A stretch of DNA of 64,000 nucleotides, taken from assembly GCA_008933995.1 (NCBI GenBank), contig WARS01000015.1:11483861-11547860 (forward strand). The letters run 5' to 3'. Every line of letters starts with the position of its first letter. Within the stretch, counting starts at the first letter, position 1. This DNA comes from Datnioides undecimradiatus (lineage: Eukaryota; Chordata; Actinopteri; Lobotiformes; Datnioididae). This document shows, in pieces, positions 49,997-64,000 of the stretch. The notes below the pieces were generated by a model that was given only the letters and a program-made list of their open reading frames with translations, searched no databases and was not told where the DNA came from. Both the position numbers and the translations under genes were made by a program.

Positions 49997-52900
49997 ACAT
50001 ACAATGAGAGTTTAAGAGGTGACTCTAGAGACTGTGACCCAAATACATCAGCTCAGCTCAAATTTCTGTTGTGACCCACAATGCATGACAAGTTATGGCA
50101 ATTTCTGACACCCCCATTCTATGAACACACACTCACATCATGCTGTAATTTCACATGAAGATTTCAGGCTCACTCGGGATTTAAATCACAGACTTATCAC
50201 AGTGTTGTTGCTCATTCGATGTATGTTTGTGTTCAGTACTATGGTTTTACTTTCAAGCTGCTCAGTTGCTTCCACTACTCTCCTTTGCATGGCTGCTGGC
50301 TGTAGCTAAACAGCTCAAACAGAAAAAATCATCTATTTTAACTGGAGTCCACAGGTGATTCAGCTGTGGACACACACAGTTAAATCTTCCAGTTCAGTTT
50401 AACACAGTATTGATTATTCGCCTTTTACAGCAGTATACTGATTCTGTACACTGAAATCACTGCCTAATCTCAGGGAAGGAGTTAGATCAGTGTTTTTTTG
50501 TAATCAGATTCAATGCCTCAAGAGAGGTACAGTTCCTGTTTCCAGGCCTTTTTTCCCCCACAAGGTGTCAGACAATCTGCACTGCTCTGGAAGATGGTAT
50601 TTGTTTACAAGACTGTACTCTATATATACTTGTGTGTCTTTTATTCTCTGCGGACAGTCTGACTGTCCACTTCAAATTTTGCTGAGATTCTGCAAATTTT
50701 TGGAATAATAATCAACATTCCAACAATAAGCCATAAATATTCATGGAAAGACAAAAGTGTGTTGTCATTACAATACTGAATTTTAGAAAGAGGTATCAGC
50801 CTACATTAGGTTCTGAGAATATATGACATTTGAAATATCTTCCAACAAGACGACCAGTCTATAGCAATGCTAGTGGCTACATCCGAATTGCAGGGCTTTG
50901 ATTTTCAAAAAAATAAAATCCAGTGATTTTAGAAAAACCTAATATATCATACAACAAAACTTACCATGTTCTGAAGGTATCTCATATTTATTATTCAGTC
51001 TGCTGTGTGCTGCAGAAAGACTTTAAGCTGTTTCCAAAGTTACTACTCTACTTTATACAGAAATGACATTTGCCAAGAGAAAAATGTGATTTTCTGTTTA
51101 AAATAATAGACGGTAGATGGTACACAAATGTAAGTAACAGTAGTCTTCAAGTTTGGCTCATGTTGCACAAATTCAGCATCAATGTTTCTTGAGTGTCTTT
51201 GAGGAACCTTCAGAACAGCAATGTTTTTCACCACCTTCTGGGTTTGTCAAAGATCACAGGGTGTTTATTTTTCAAAAATTTGATGCTCTAACTCTGTGAC
51301 TCAAATGTAATAACAATATATGAGAGTCATAAACTGGGACTACGCTAAGCTAACATTTGTAAGTCTTATTAAGTATTAGTTTCAAGCTACTGAGTTCCAA
51401 AATCAGGTTGCAACTTCACAATGGCATAAAGACCTCAGGAGGTCACTGCTGCTCCAGGCCAGACATATTAACCCTCCCAACACCACAAATAGTCCTTTTT
51501 ACAGTTTTTTTCTGGGCCAGGTTAGCTGTTTCCTTAATTTCTAGTCTTCATACTGGTCCTCTAGTCAGTTGGAAGAGTGGTATCGATCTTCTCAAACTCC
51601 TGCAAGAAAACAAGCAACCCTACTGTCAAAGTATCCCTTTAAAACTGACTATCTGAGCTAGTAAAGATTTGTTTAATGTAAGCTCAAAAGATAACAGTTT
51701 TGGGGGACAATAAACTGCCATTTTTTGTAGGCTTAGTTAACATACATTTTGTAATCTGATGTGTATTGAATTATTTTTTTCAAATTCAATTTAAACTCTC
51801 TCAAGTTTGAACCAAGTTAGGATGTGTCAACTGAAATCCACATTCTTTTACTCTTTCAATCCTAAGAGGGCATACAGCATGCTAATGTTAGCTTTGCTGG
51901 TTGTTCCAGTTAGCTGTGCAGCAGCTACCCCTGAAAGTATAGTATTGTATACGTGTAGATATTTAGCAACTAAAATTCATTTAAGAACTAGTTTGGTGTG
52001 GTGAAACCTGTCTATGTAGCAAAGCATAACTCTCCGTCTACCAAACACAAGGTAAGTTTGAACTTACAAACAGCTGCAACAGCATCCAAAAAACTAACCT
52101 GTCGGTTCAATGAGGGTTTGAAAGACATTTTTGTAATTCTTACCAAAATCGATGAAAACAAAAATGTAGAGTTTGACCAGATTTGGACCATCTTGTGACC
52201 TAAATCACAGCCCTAGCGTGGCTAAAAACATCAGGACATCCACAATTTTGAACACTGGTTCTTCAATTATTTACTATGTACCAACAACTGATATGAGGTT
52301 TACCAGTACTTCAATTACAAAAACACTAACAAAGAAAGTACAGTATTTAATACAGAGTTTTTGTTGACTGGGGTAAAGTTATCTATTCATCATATACAAT
52401 ATCAATTCTAATATTTGTGATATGGAACTGAGAAATGAATGAATGTTATATGACTTACTGCATCTTGTAAAAAGAGCATGATTCATTTAATGGCATTGCA
52501 TGTGAGGCACTAACAAATCTTTTAGGCTACTTTTATACAACCTTTTTGAAGATTGTTTTGAGGGTAACATTTATTTTCTTTGCTAGTGTTTGTATTCTTG
52601 ATGGTGTATTCCTTAAGAATACGAGCATTGTCTTTTTATGAGAGGTGTATGAAGGCTGAAAAAGAAACTTAATGCTATGTATCACATGGGACCAAACCTC
52701 TACAAATCAACTTAATGATGAACAAGCTTTATTTTTTTGTAAAAGTAGATACGGTGGGGTTTGCAAAAACAGTCCACCCAGACTGAAGCAGACTGGTGGA
52801 CATGGGGTTCAGGGCAGCTGGGCCCAAACAGTGAAAGCTGGCCACATGACCATCTCATGACTCTGCAACATGTGCTCCTTGCAAATTCTAGTTTAGGCTG

Positions 52901-54331
52901 AGCAAAGCAGTCATTCACACTTACCAAACGGAGTGTGTGCTTTTGTGCTCCTTAGCGTGGTAGGCATTTGCCTGCCTTCCTGTTACACACAATGTGTTTT
53001 TTGTCTGTCTCCTTAGGCTAGATGAACATTGCAGATAGTAAACGTTTGTGTCTCATCAGTCACCACAGCAACCATGAAAACACATATCTGATGGAAAAGT
53101 TTGAAAAGCTGAATTTTAGGCCATTCAATTGATGTCATAGCTGTGTACATTTGAGAATAATTTCTGTATTTCCCCTCATTAGGAATGTTTTGTAGGTACA
53201 CCAAAGACCATGTGTTCAGAGGAGAAATGTTACTTTATCTTGATACAGATTGATTTGGGATTTGGGAATATGTATGAAAACTAAGTATTGTGTAGGAGAA
53301 CAGGAATACCCCTTTTGTGGTGTTAAATTTGATGTTGAATATCACTTTTTGTGGCACAAAAATCCTTTAGAGACCTTTGCTTTTATGGCTTCAGCCAAAG
53401 TAATGTGGTGGAATTTATTTGTGACCCCATGAATGTCCTCCTCTATAGATTGGTTTGTCTGAAATATCCACTGGCACTGACATGAATGCTGAACATTTTT
53501 CTCCTCCAGCAGGTTTCTTCTTAATTTCCATAGTCAGTGTGTAGATTGTGTGTAAACGATAACGATGCTAACAAAGTCTTTGAGGATTGTAATTCAGTCA
53601 GAATAACAGTATAGCTTTTTGTGCACTACATTTAAATGACAAGACAGTGACATACATAACCTAAACATAAAATATCTTTATCCCAAATGCAGCACTATAC
53701 AGGATTCGTTCCAACAACCCTTTAACATTCTTGTACTTGTGTTTCGATCTGCATGGCAACTTTGTTCCATAATGCATAAAAAATCTTGGCTGCTTGTCGT
53801 ATAAAAGTCATATATCATGTACGGGACTTTGCTATCTTGGTTGTTCTAACAAAAACAATCATCCATATAAGAAATGTAACCATGTCTTAAATGTTTTTTG
53901 ATTATACTCCATGATAAATATTTGTTATGTGCCTGCATATTCCTTCCATCAATGCCTATATGTGTCAAATAAAAACAGTATTTTTCTCTGATATGAGCCA
54001 TTTGAAGATAATTGACTTTTTTTTGGCTAAATTACAACCACTTGGTGTCTTCAAAAACATCCAAGTGTCAACAACAATAATTATATTAAGTCACTATATA
54101 CAGTCTTTGTAGTATTTTACTCCTCTCCTTCACTTAATAATCCACAGGCCATGAATAAATAATATTACAAAAAGAGAGAAATTCACACTGTATTAACAAT
54201 ATTGCTTCAAGTGAAAGGGTCAAGATCTCTAGCTGATTTCTGGTTTCAAATGATTTTCTCTCTCATCAAACATTTTAAAGATGCAGTGTTAATCGGCGCA
54301 AATGTGAAAAGAGTAGCTGCTGGGGGCAAAA
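49997..54331 (+). other. st8sia3 3' region up to the rab27b tail
   Basis: No coding feature is visible here. AATAAA signals on the plus strand occur near 50912 and at 53968-53973; mammalian ST8SIA3 has a long 3' untranslated region, so a tail of several kilobases ending near 53990 is plausible. The last few hundred bases should contain the 3' untranslated region of rab27b, read from the other strand. Confidence 0.4.
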
Positions 54332-57015
<2,684 letters not shown>

Positions 57016-57996
57016 TGTGCAGCTGAGTGTTCCACCTGCCACAAAGTTGAACTCACAGTACAATGCTATGCTGGCTTCATGTGTTAAACCATATAGTGTT
57101 CAGGGGAAGCTTGCTAGTAGGTCAGGCTAAGGGAATAGTTATAGAATTAGTAAAGTAGAAAAGAAAAAGAAAATAGTTCCACCTAAGCTTCAGTTTTCAG
57201 TCAGAGGGTGAGGGACCATCACGCAGGCTTAGCAGGACGTCATAACTCCCCACTCATTAGGCACTGATCAGAGAAGGACTAACACATGACTGGAGCTGGC
57301 TTCCACATGAGCAGTCAAATGCCTCACCAGAGATTTCTCAGATTTTGCTGAACGAAAAAACACAGTCTGTTTGGCAGACAGAACTCCTTTTATTGACTTG
57401 AAGGGCTGTGGGCAGACAGCTCAACACTGCATGACGCCACTCAGGTCACTCCAATGTTTCGGTTACAATTGCAGCTGGGGCCGTGCAGGCCATTAAAGTC
57501 AGCATGGAAAATCAAATTTGGTTATGTAAGTGACTGTTGAGAGGCCCCCAAGGGCACAGACAATCCTGGAGAACAGCATTTATTTTCTTTAGTTTATTCT
57601 AAAATCCTAACTCAAAGAACTAGGTCTGAGGTGTGTGATTGCATTCAGGTAAAATTCACAGTCATGCAAGTCAGGTTCCACCACCACAGTAGTGATAGGA
57701 CATAGGATATGGTCTTGATATCTGGAGTCATTTCCTTTGTGCATGATTAATGAGTATTGGGTTTGAGTGAGGAGATGATTAATAATTAACCCTCCATTGA
57801 ACAGCAGTCAGTTTTTCTAACAAAACACATTTCCGTGAGTAAAACACAAGATTTTGGTAATTTCCTAAAATACTCTGACTCATACAGACAAAACAGTCTA
57901 ACAGCTCCCTTAAAATGACAATAAAGGTAAAGTACCATACCAGTCTATCTGCAGGAAGTGCCAACATCCATTCAGGGGTTGCTGAACTCGTCCTGA

Positions 57997-58277
57997 TTAA
58001 ATAAAATAATCACTATCATGATGCGATGGCACATCCCAAGCCTTTTCCCCTTCTTCCATGTGATCCAGGGAGGAGTTTGAGGCCAGAGAGAACCAAGTGG
58101 GACTGTGCTTACAGACCTTGTGTTTTCTGGTATTTCTCATGAGGAAAAAAAGGCTCTTTGAAAACTGGATTGTGGCCCTGTTGACGAATAATGTGTGCCT
58201 CTGTGGATTAAAGTGGAAATCGTCCAACCAAGGAACAGGCCCTACTTCTAGAGGCTCAGCGAAGTAATCCTGCTCCT
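57997..58277 (-). CDS. orphan last exon of an unidentified gene (C18orf54/LAS2 candidate)
   Basis: On the minus strand a long polypyrimidine tract ending TTGTTTAG precedes a 281-nt open stretch (phase-1 start, 92 codons and a TAA). The peptide begins EEQDYFAEPLEVGPVPWLDD and ends HHDSDYFI. It is moderately acidic at its ends with a basic middle (RNTRKHKVCKH). I do not recognise the family from sequence. In human the genes between POLI and RAB27B are STARD6, C18orf54 (LAS2) and DYNAP; C18orf54 shares strand with POLI and RAB27B, as this exon does with poli and rab27b, which makes it the best positional guess. No convincing upstream exon is visible in 58278-59454, so a remnant or a gene with distant exons remains possible. 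Confidence 0.4.
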
Positions 58278-59454
58278 CTAAACAATGTGAAAACAATACG
58301 ACAAAAAAAAAAAAGACTGAAGTTAAGTTTACCTTAATATCTAGCATTTTTTTGTATCCATTTTGCTTTGATCCATGTTTGAATGGGCAACATAATAAAA
58401 TCACTTTGGAGATAAGATTTCACTGAAATGTTCAAAACAGCAATATCAAGTTCTTTGTAGATGTTTTGATATCAAATTTTATTATGATTAACTTTCATAA
58501 ACTCTTCTTATTTCCAGAACAGGAACTCACATGCATATTACACACGTGCATACATATGGAGGTGGACAAAGAAACAGAAATATCTCACCAAAAACTTGAA
58601 ATAATCACCAAAATGGTCAAACTCTTTGTATGCTTATGTTCAATGTCTGTTGGATTGTCAGATGATGATCAATCTCAAAAGTGGAGAATAAACACTATGT
58701 TTTGACAGCACAGTCTGGGATTGGCATGACTTTTTAGAATTCTCTACGTGCTACTGTATATTATTTTGCTGTGTTTGTGAGTGATGCATCAGACATCTGT
58801 GATGATAAGGCCAAATTGAAAATATGTGAAAATAATGTTTTGTTGCCTCTGTTAATCTTCTGCTGAAGCTGACACATATACAACAAACATATATGAAACT
58901 TTTACACAAACTTTTTCTATGGAGGAAAACAGGTGTCATAAAAAAGCTTATTATAGCGTACTATAATTTGGTATCTAATTGGACAATAACAATAGCACTT
59001 TTACAAGATTACAAGATTTTACATGAAATAATGAATCCACACCTAAATATACAAAATAGTATTTTGTTATTGATATTAAAATAAGCAATGAAAATACTAA
59101 AATAATTTACAAATACATGAATAAAACCATTAATATTTCAATCTTATATTACATCAGTAAATTGCTAATAAATTATCTTGTAAATTAGGGATTATATTTA
59201 TGGATTGATACATTTATTTGTAAAATATTTTAAAAATCCTGTTTTAATTGTTCAGTTATACATCAGTATATTACCTCAGGACACCTGTGGTCCTCCATAT
59301 TTATAGCTATTTTTATAATTTTGATTTACAGTAGTGTCATCGAAAAAAACAAAACAAAAAGCCTCACCAAACTGTGCTTCAACAGAACAGTATTTCTTCT
59401 AGTTTGCTGACTTCCTGTACAAATCACATGAGAATAAACTCAATAAACAAATAA
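58278..59454. other. AT-rich interval, no exon recognised
   Basis: The interval is strongly AT-rich. Part should be poli 3' untranslated sequence; a minus-strand AATAAA is possible near 59211-59216. No upstream exon for the orphan exon at 57997-58277 could be supported. Confidence 0.35.
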
Positions 59455-62400
59455 CTAACTGGGTTTGAAATACTTCAACAAATTGTTTGCCTGATTGCCT
59501 TTTCCTGCAACTTTTCTGTCTTTGGTCATCAGGCTTCTTCCTGTCTTCCTGGATGAGGAGGTCTTCAAGATTGGCTTCTGTTGCTTCCATTCAGATATCA
59601 GCTCCCTCTGAACATCCGGTGGAAGTTCAGAAAACACCTTAGGGTCTACATTTCCCGGGAACTTGCAGTCAGAAGACTGAGAGAAAGACGACCTCCCTTC
59701 TCCTATGATGTTTTCTCCTGGAAATGCACTTTTGCCTGCAGGACTCTGGTGATTCATGGTGGCTGGCCTGTCAGATGGGTCCATTTTGTCTACAGCCTCT
59801 TTTATGTTTTTAATATTTTGTGAGTCTTTCAATGACTGTGGAGACATATTTGTTGTTATGTGGGGGACATCTACAAGTGCAACTGCAACTGAGCTCATTG
59901 AAGTGGTGGGGGGAGAGTTTGTGAACGCTGGAGATAACAGTTCCCTCTGGATTTCCTCAGGGAGAAGCCTGAACACTTCTGGGTCAACATTTGAGGGCAA
60001 ACAATGTATCACCACGTTGTCTATATCATCAAAGTCACAGTCTGACCTTGTTCCGCTGCAGCATACCTTCTGAAGTAGAGGGTCTTTGACAGAAACAACA
60101 GGGCTCTGTTTTCTTTTAAATCCATGTAATGCAGCCCTGGAGCTCCATGGATTTTTTGTGGCAACTGCTTTTTGCGAGGTATGTTGAGTAATCACACTGT
60201 TTACACTGCACTGACGATCCATGCAGTGACTATGCCCAGTCTGAGGGCAATCGCTCTGTTGGAGAAGAAAACAGGAAAAGCACAAATGACTTCAGAGCAC
60301 CAAAACTTGATTCCTAAAAAGGGGAAATTCTGCAGACAGCACGCTGTCAAAGAATAAAATGCGATCTTGTCAGCATAATGAACATGGAGAGGCATGTCTG
60401 AGGGCTTTAAGTTAATTTGAGGACTTTTAAAGACATTTAAGTGCAACATAGATTGTAATTTTCTGCCTCTACCAGAGTCTAGGACTAAAACTAAAGCCTT
60501 GGCTATCAGGGCCTCTGTAATGACCAGCCTGAAGGAATAAGGCTGAGCCAGTGTCAGTGTATTCTTTTAGGCTTTTCTAAAGACAGCATCATTTCATTTG
60601 ATGTTTATTTGATGTTTATTTTTTTTCTTGTCGCAGTTTTTTTTACTGTTTTGATAAATGTTCTAAATAAATTCTAAAAAAATAATTAAATTATGATATA
60701 TTATTATTATGACACTCCAGATAACAACTCTGTGATAACTGATTAATCTATCATCCTAAAAATTATTAAACAACTATTTAAAAATTAAATTGATTAAAAC
60801 TGTAGGATAAACTCACAAAATTGACAAGTTTCAGCTTCTTTAATATGAGGATCTGCTGCTTCTCACTGAGTAAAAGTATAAAGTGTCTGAGTTTTTTTTT
60901 TGGATTTTGTGTTGCTGACTGGACAAAAACAGATATTGAAGACATCACCTGGAACTCTGAAAAGTTTTGATTGGCCATTTTTTTACTATATTTTTAACCA
61001 GATCACATAATTAATCAATGGAAAAAAACAAACAACATAATCAATCATTAAACTACCCGAAAGCCTGAAATTGAATAGAAAAACTTATTTAGGACTATAT
61101 TAGGACTGCACATATTAACTTATTTGGCAGAAACTGAATTCAATGCTTCTTTAAACTTTAAGTTAATAAAGACACCATCAGCTGAACAGTAAAAATGAGC
61201 TAGAGTTCACTGTACTACCTGGCTTTGTGTTGAGATGTTTTGGGTTTTTCTGGGAGACATGTTCTGTGTGAAGAAAGATGTTATTGAGCCCCTCCCGTTA
61301 GAAGCAGCTCCTCTTGTCAGCAGGTTACTGAAGCAAACGTTAATGAGGGTGAGGTGAAAGGGGGTGCTGCTGTCTACCATCTTGTGGAAGAGCTTCATGG
61401 CCAGTGGGACCAGCTGGGCCACAGCTTCATTACTGCTGCCTATAGAGACATTACAGAAATAATTCTTTAATTGCAGTTTGGGACACCACAGCACGGAGAT
61501 GATGAAAATGCTTGGGAGCAGTAAAACAAACTTTGAACACAACAGGGAATCATGTTTGTACAGTATTTACAACCCTTTAACCTCCCCACCAAAACGCGAG
61601 TGAGACATCTGGTCTATGTTTTTTTAGTGAATAAAAACCCTGACAAATTGGCAATATATGCCATCCTAAGCTCGTGCAGGTGGGATGTCACAGTGTCTGA
61701 GCTTACCAGAGGTGATCTTCCGTCCTATGTGGCCGGGGATTGGAGACTGACGGCTCTCCCGACTGAACCACTTGTTTGTTGTTGAGTATCTACGGATGGT
61801 AAGTCGGAAGGTTTGAGGCTGCCTGCCATCTTTGTGCATCCTAGTTTTGAAACAGATGACAAAGGTTAAATCCAGTGGCTTCAGTAGCAGGTTTTAAATT
61901 GCTAAGGATCGCACCTTTCCACCAGACTGTTCAGGAGCTCTTGAATCTTTTCCAAAACGTCTTTAGTTGAAGACATTTTCTTGAAGGAGTCTTCATCACT
62001 GAGAGACTGAAACATGAAGAGGATATTCAATGAATAAAATTACTGTTATATATCACATTATATACAACAAAACTACAAGGAAATTATTTAGAATTAAAAT
62101 ACTAATAGTATCAACAGTGTTCATGAGTTTGCAGACCAGTGGGTCATAAAGTTACTTTAACTTTCTGGCTTTTGCGCCTCTTTATAATTATTCATTTTTT
62201 TGTCTGATACTCTGATTTGTGATTAACAAAAAACTTATGGGAACTGCGAGGGAAACATGGTCTGAAAAAAGAGGTTGCAAGCCTAAAGTGTGAGAACAGG
62301 CAGAACTCTCCCTTCAGTTTAAGTAGATACCAGTAATGTTCTTGCCTACCTGAGGGGCCCCAGTGGGGGTGACAGGTGAGTCATCAACACCAAGGGCCAG

Positions 62401-64000
62401 ATTCTTCAAGCGTTGAGCAGTGGGACCTCCAAACTCTTTCACCAAGTCATTTAATGGGAAGAGCTGAAGATCTTTCACACCGACTAATCCCAGGGCTTGA
62501 AGTCTCTTGGCAGTTTGGTGACCCACCCCTAAAAATACATAACAGGATGACAAATTTATCATCAGGGATACTTGAAATGGGCCAGAAACATATCAAAGAG
62601 CTTGGAACAGACAAACAGTTTCATGTAGGCTAGACATCTGTACCTGGGACTTTGCGGAGACTGCTCAGGCAGCCCATGATGTCCCCAACATTCTCCGGCA
62701 GCAGGGTCGTTTGCTGATTGGGTTTGAAGGTGCCTGAGACCAGTTTGGCCAGTAGCTTGTTCGTGGCTACGCCGGCACAGCCAGTCAGACCGAGTTTACT
62801 GTGGATGGCTTCTCTCAGCTCGGCTGCAATGTGTGACCCTACAGCCAACCTTGGATTATCACTGGCCGCCACACCTGCACCTGAGCAGGAAAAGAAAAAC
62901 AGAAATATTTGTCTACAGTAATGTGAAAACTTGACTTTCTTTAAGGGAATTCAAAGACAAATTTTTTGTGTGGTGGGAAACTGAAAGCGCAATGCAAATA
63001 CTAAACAGATTTTAGCTTCTGCACTTGTTTCACAACTCATTTCCCGGTTTCCATGAGCCAGATGTACACTGACATACAGCTACACCAGTGTCACAAATGT
63101 GACTCACTGAAGTGTTTGAAGATATGTCCTTTAAATGAAAAGTTAGACTCCGGTGCCTCTGCTAGCCTTGCTTCCACCATCTTTGTGATGTCCATGAAGT
63201 TTTCATCAAATCCAAGCCTCTCTACCAGTGGACAGTAGGACATCAGCAGCTCTGGATGGAGGACAATAAGGTAAAGAAAGGAGAGCACACAAATAGAAAA
63301 GCATGTTGCCTTAATCTGTGGGTTACACACACTCACACAGATAAAGTATGTATATAGAGAGTAATGCAAAGGCAGTAACATAGCAAGAGGTGCTGAGAAA
63401 ATACCTGCACTCGGGACCCTTTTTAGAGTCCCATTTAGAGTCTTAGTTAAAATCAAATGTTTTGTTTTGGTTCATCATTCTTTCTGTGGTAACTCTGAGT
63501 GGACAAATGCTCATTATAGAAAGAATCTGAGGCTCAGAATTTCTGAGACTGACAGAAAAAACATTTTGTTGCTGACCCAGAGAGGATAGACAAACTTAAA
63601 AAGATGACAATTATTGGCAAACAATGTGGTTTGACATCAAATATAGTCTCTTTAAACTGACTCGTTTTCTCAACAAAATATTACAAAATGTGCTCCCGCC
63701 TACCTGTAACTTTATAGGACATTTCTCTGTAGTGCGTCAAGTCTTCTCCTTTCACCAGCACCAACTGAGGACATTTCTCCCTAGCATCAGTGATAGACAT
63801 CAGCTTGGTGACTCCCAGCTTCCTTGCCACATAGTTACAGGTGACTATGATGTATTTCTGCTGAATACCTGGTGATATGTGAGAAACATCGCGAGTATTC
63901 TGGGCTTTAAATCTGAGACAGCTTGTATCCATCCAACACAATGGGTGCATTGTGCTAATATCAGTTCAACATCAGTTTACCTAAAGGGACTTCTCTTAGT
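59455..64000 (-). CDS. poli: poli: DNA polymerase iota, 5' end outside the window
   Basis: Pol iota is a Y-family translesion polymerase that pairs templates by Hoogsteen geometry. Exons seen: 63981-64000 (partial), 63704-63868, 63108-63251, 62644-62880, 62350-62528, 61915-62006, 61707-61840, 61219-61439 and 59455-60255, about 663 residues. The first catalytic aspartate lies upstream of the window. Present are QQKYIIVTCNYVARKLGV, CPQLVLVKGEDL, the palm pair in ERLGFDEN, the helix-hairpin-helix VPGVGHQTAKRLQALG and the little-finger segments FRLTIRRYS and FHLTLINVCFSNL. The last exon encodes two ubiquitin-binding UBM motifs with the essential LP: VFRLLPEEIQRELL and VFSELPPDVQRELI. RGSITSFF resembles a PCNA-interacting box, and the C-terminus LLKYFKPS is a second candidate. 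Confidence 0.95.

Noticed and set aside
58751-58939. Possible upstream exon for the orphan exon at 57997-58277
   Set aside because: An acceptor-like site exists but no convincing donor or protein-like sequence; AT-rich background explains it.

Overview
The window is vertebrate nuclear DNA, almost certainly from a percomorph-type teleost. Genes are split into many short exons with GT-AG introns, microsatellites are abundant, interspersed repeats typical of bony fish recur, and the readable proteins match vertebrate families. There is one assembly gap (29025-29813). I see no bacterial, phage, CRISPR or operon-like content. All names below come from recognising translated exons and family motifs by eye; no database search was run. 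Human gene orders quoted are from general knowledge.

Layout. 1-15500: a LIMP-2 family gene (scarb2) on the minus strand, fully assembled from 12 coding exons, plus a candidate in-frame cassette exon. 16100-25400: a long stretch without a recognisable gene, opening with a compact TATA/GC/CCAAT promoter that points at nothing I can identify. 25467-28113: the 5' exons of a fam47e orthologue on the plus strand, preceded by a near-perfect RFX X-box palindrome. 29025-30478: assembly gap, then a 5'-truncated non-LTR retrotransposon fragment. 31130-40250: ccdc158 on the minus strand (22 exons, all phases compatible). 41433-44244: ccng2 (cyclin G2) on the plus strand, head-to-head with ccdc158. 45820-49996: st8sia3 (alpha-2,8-sialyltransferase) on the plus strand, followed by a long 3' region. 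54332-57015: rab27b on the minus strand, tail-to-tail with st8sia3. 57997-58277: an orphan last exon of an unidentified minus-strand gene. 59455-64000: poli (DNA polymerase iota) on the minus strand, with its 5' end outside the window.

Context. scarb2, fam47e, ccdc158 and ccng2 correspond to human 4q21; st8sia3, rab27b and poli correspond to human 18q21. The window therefore spans a junction between two ancestral blocks, lying between about 44.3 and 45.8 kb. The genes do not form a pathway. They cover lysosomal membrane transport (scarb2), a FAM47-family protein and a coiled-coil protein that both carry X-box-like upstream sites (fam47e, ccdc158), cell-cycle control (ccng2), glycolipid or glycoprotein sialylation (st8sia3), regulated exocytosis (rab27b) and translesion DNA synthesis (poli).

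I did not find a new molecular system. The observations most worth following are the 48-nt in-frame cassette exon and the changed sorting signals in the scarb2 tail, the orphan promoter near 16.2 kb, the X-box sites of fam47e and ccdc158, the TKxD replacement in Rab27b, and the unidentified exon between rab27b and poli.
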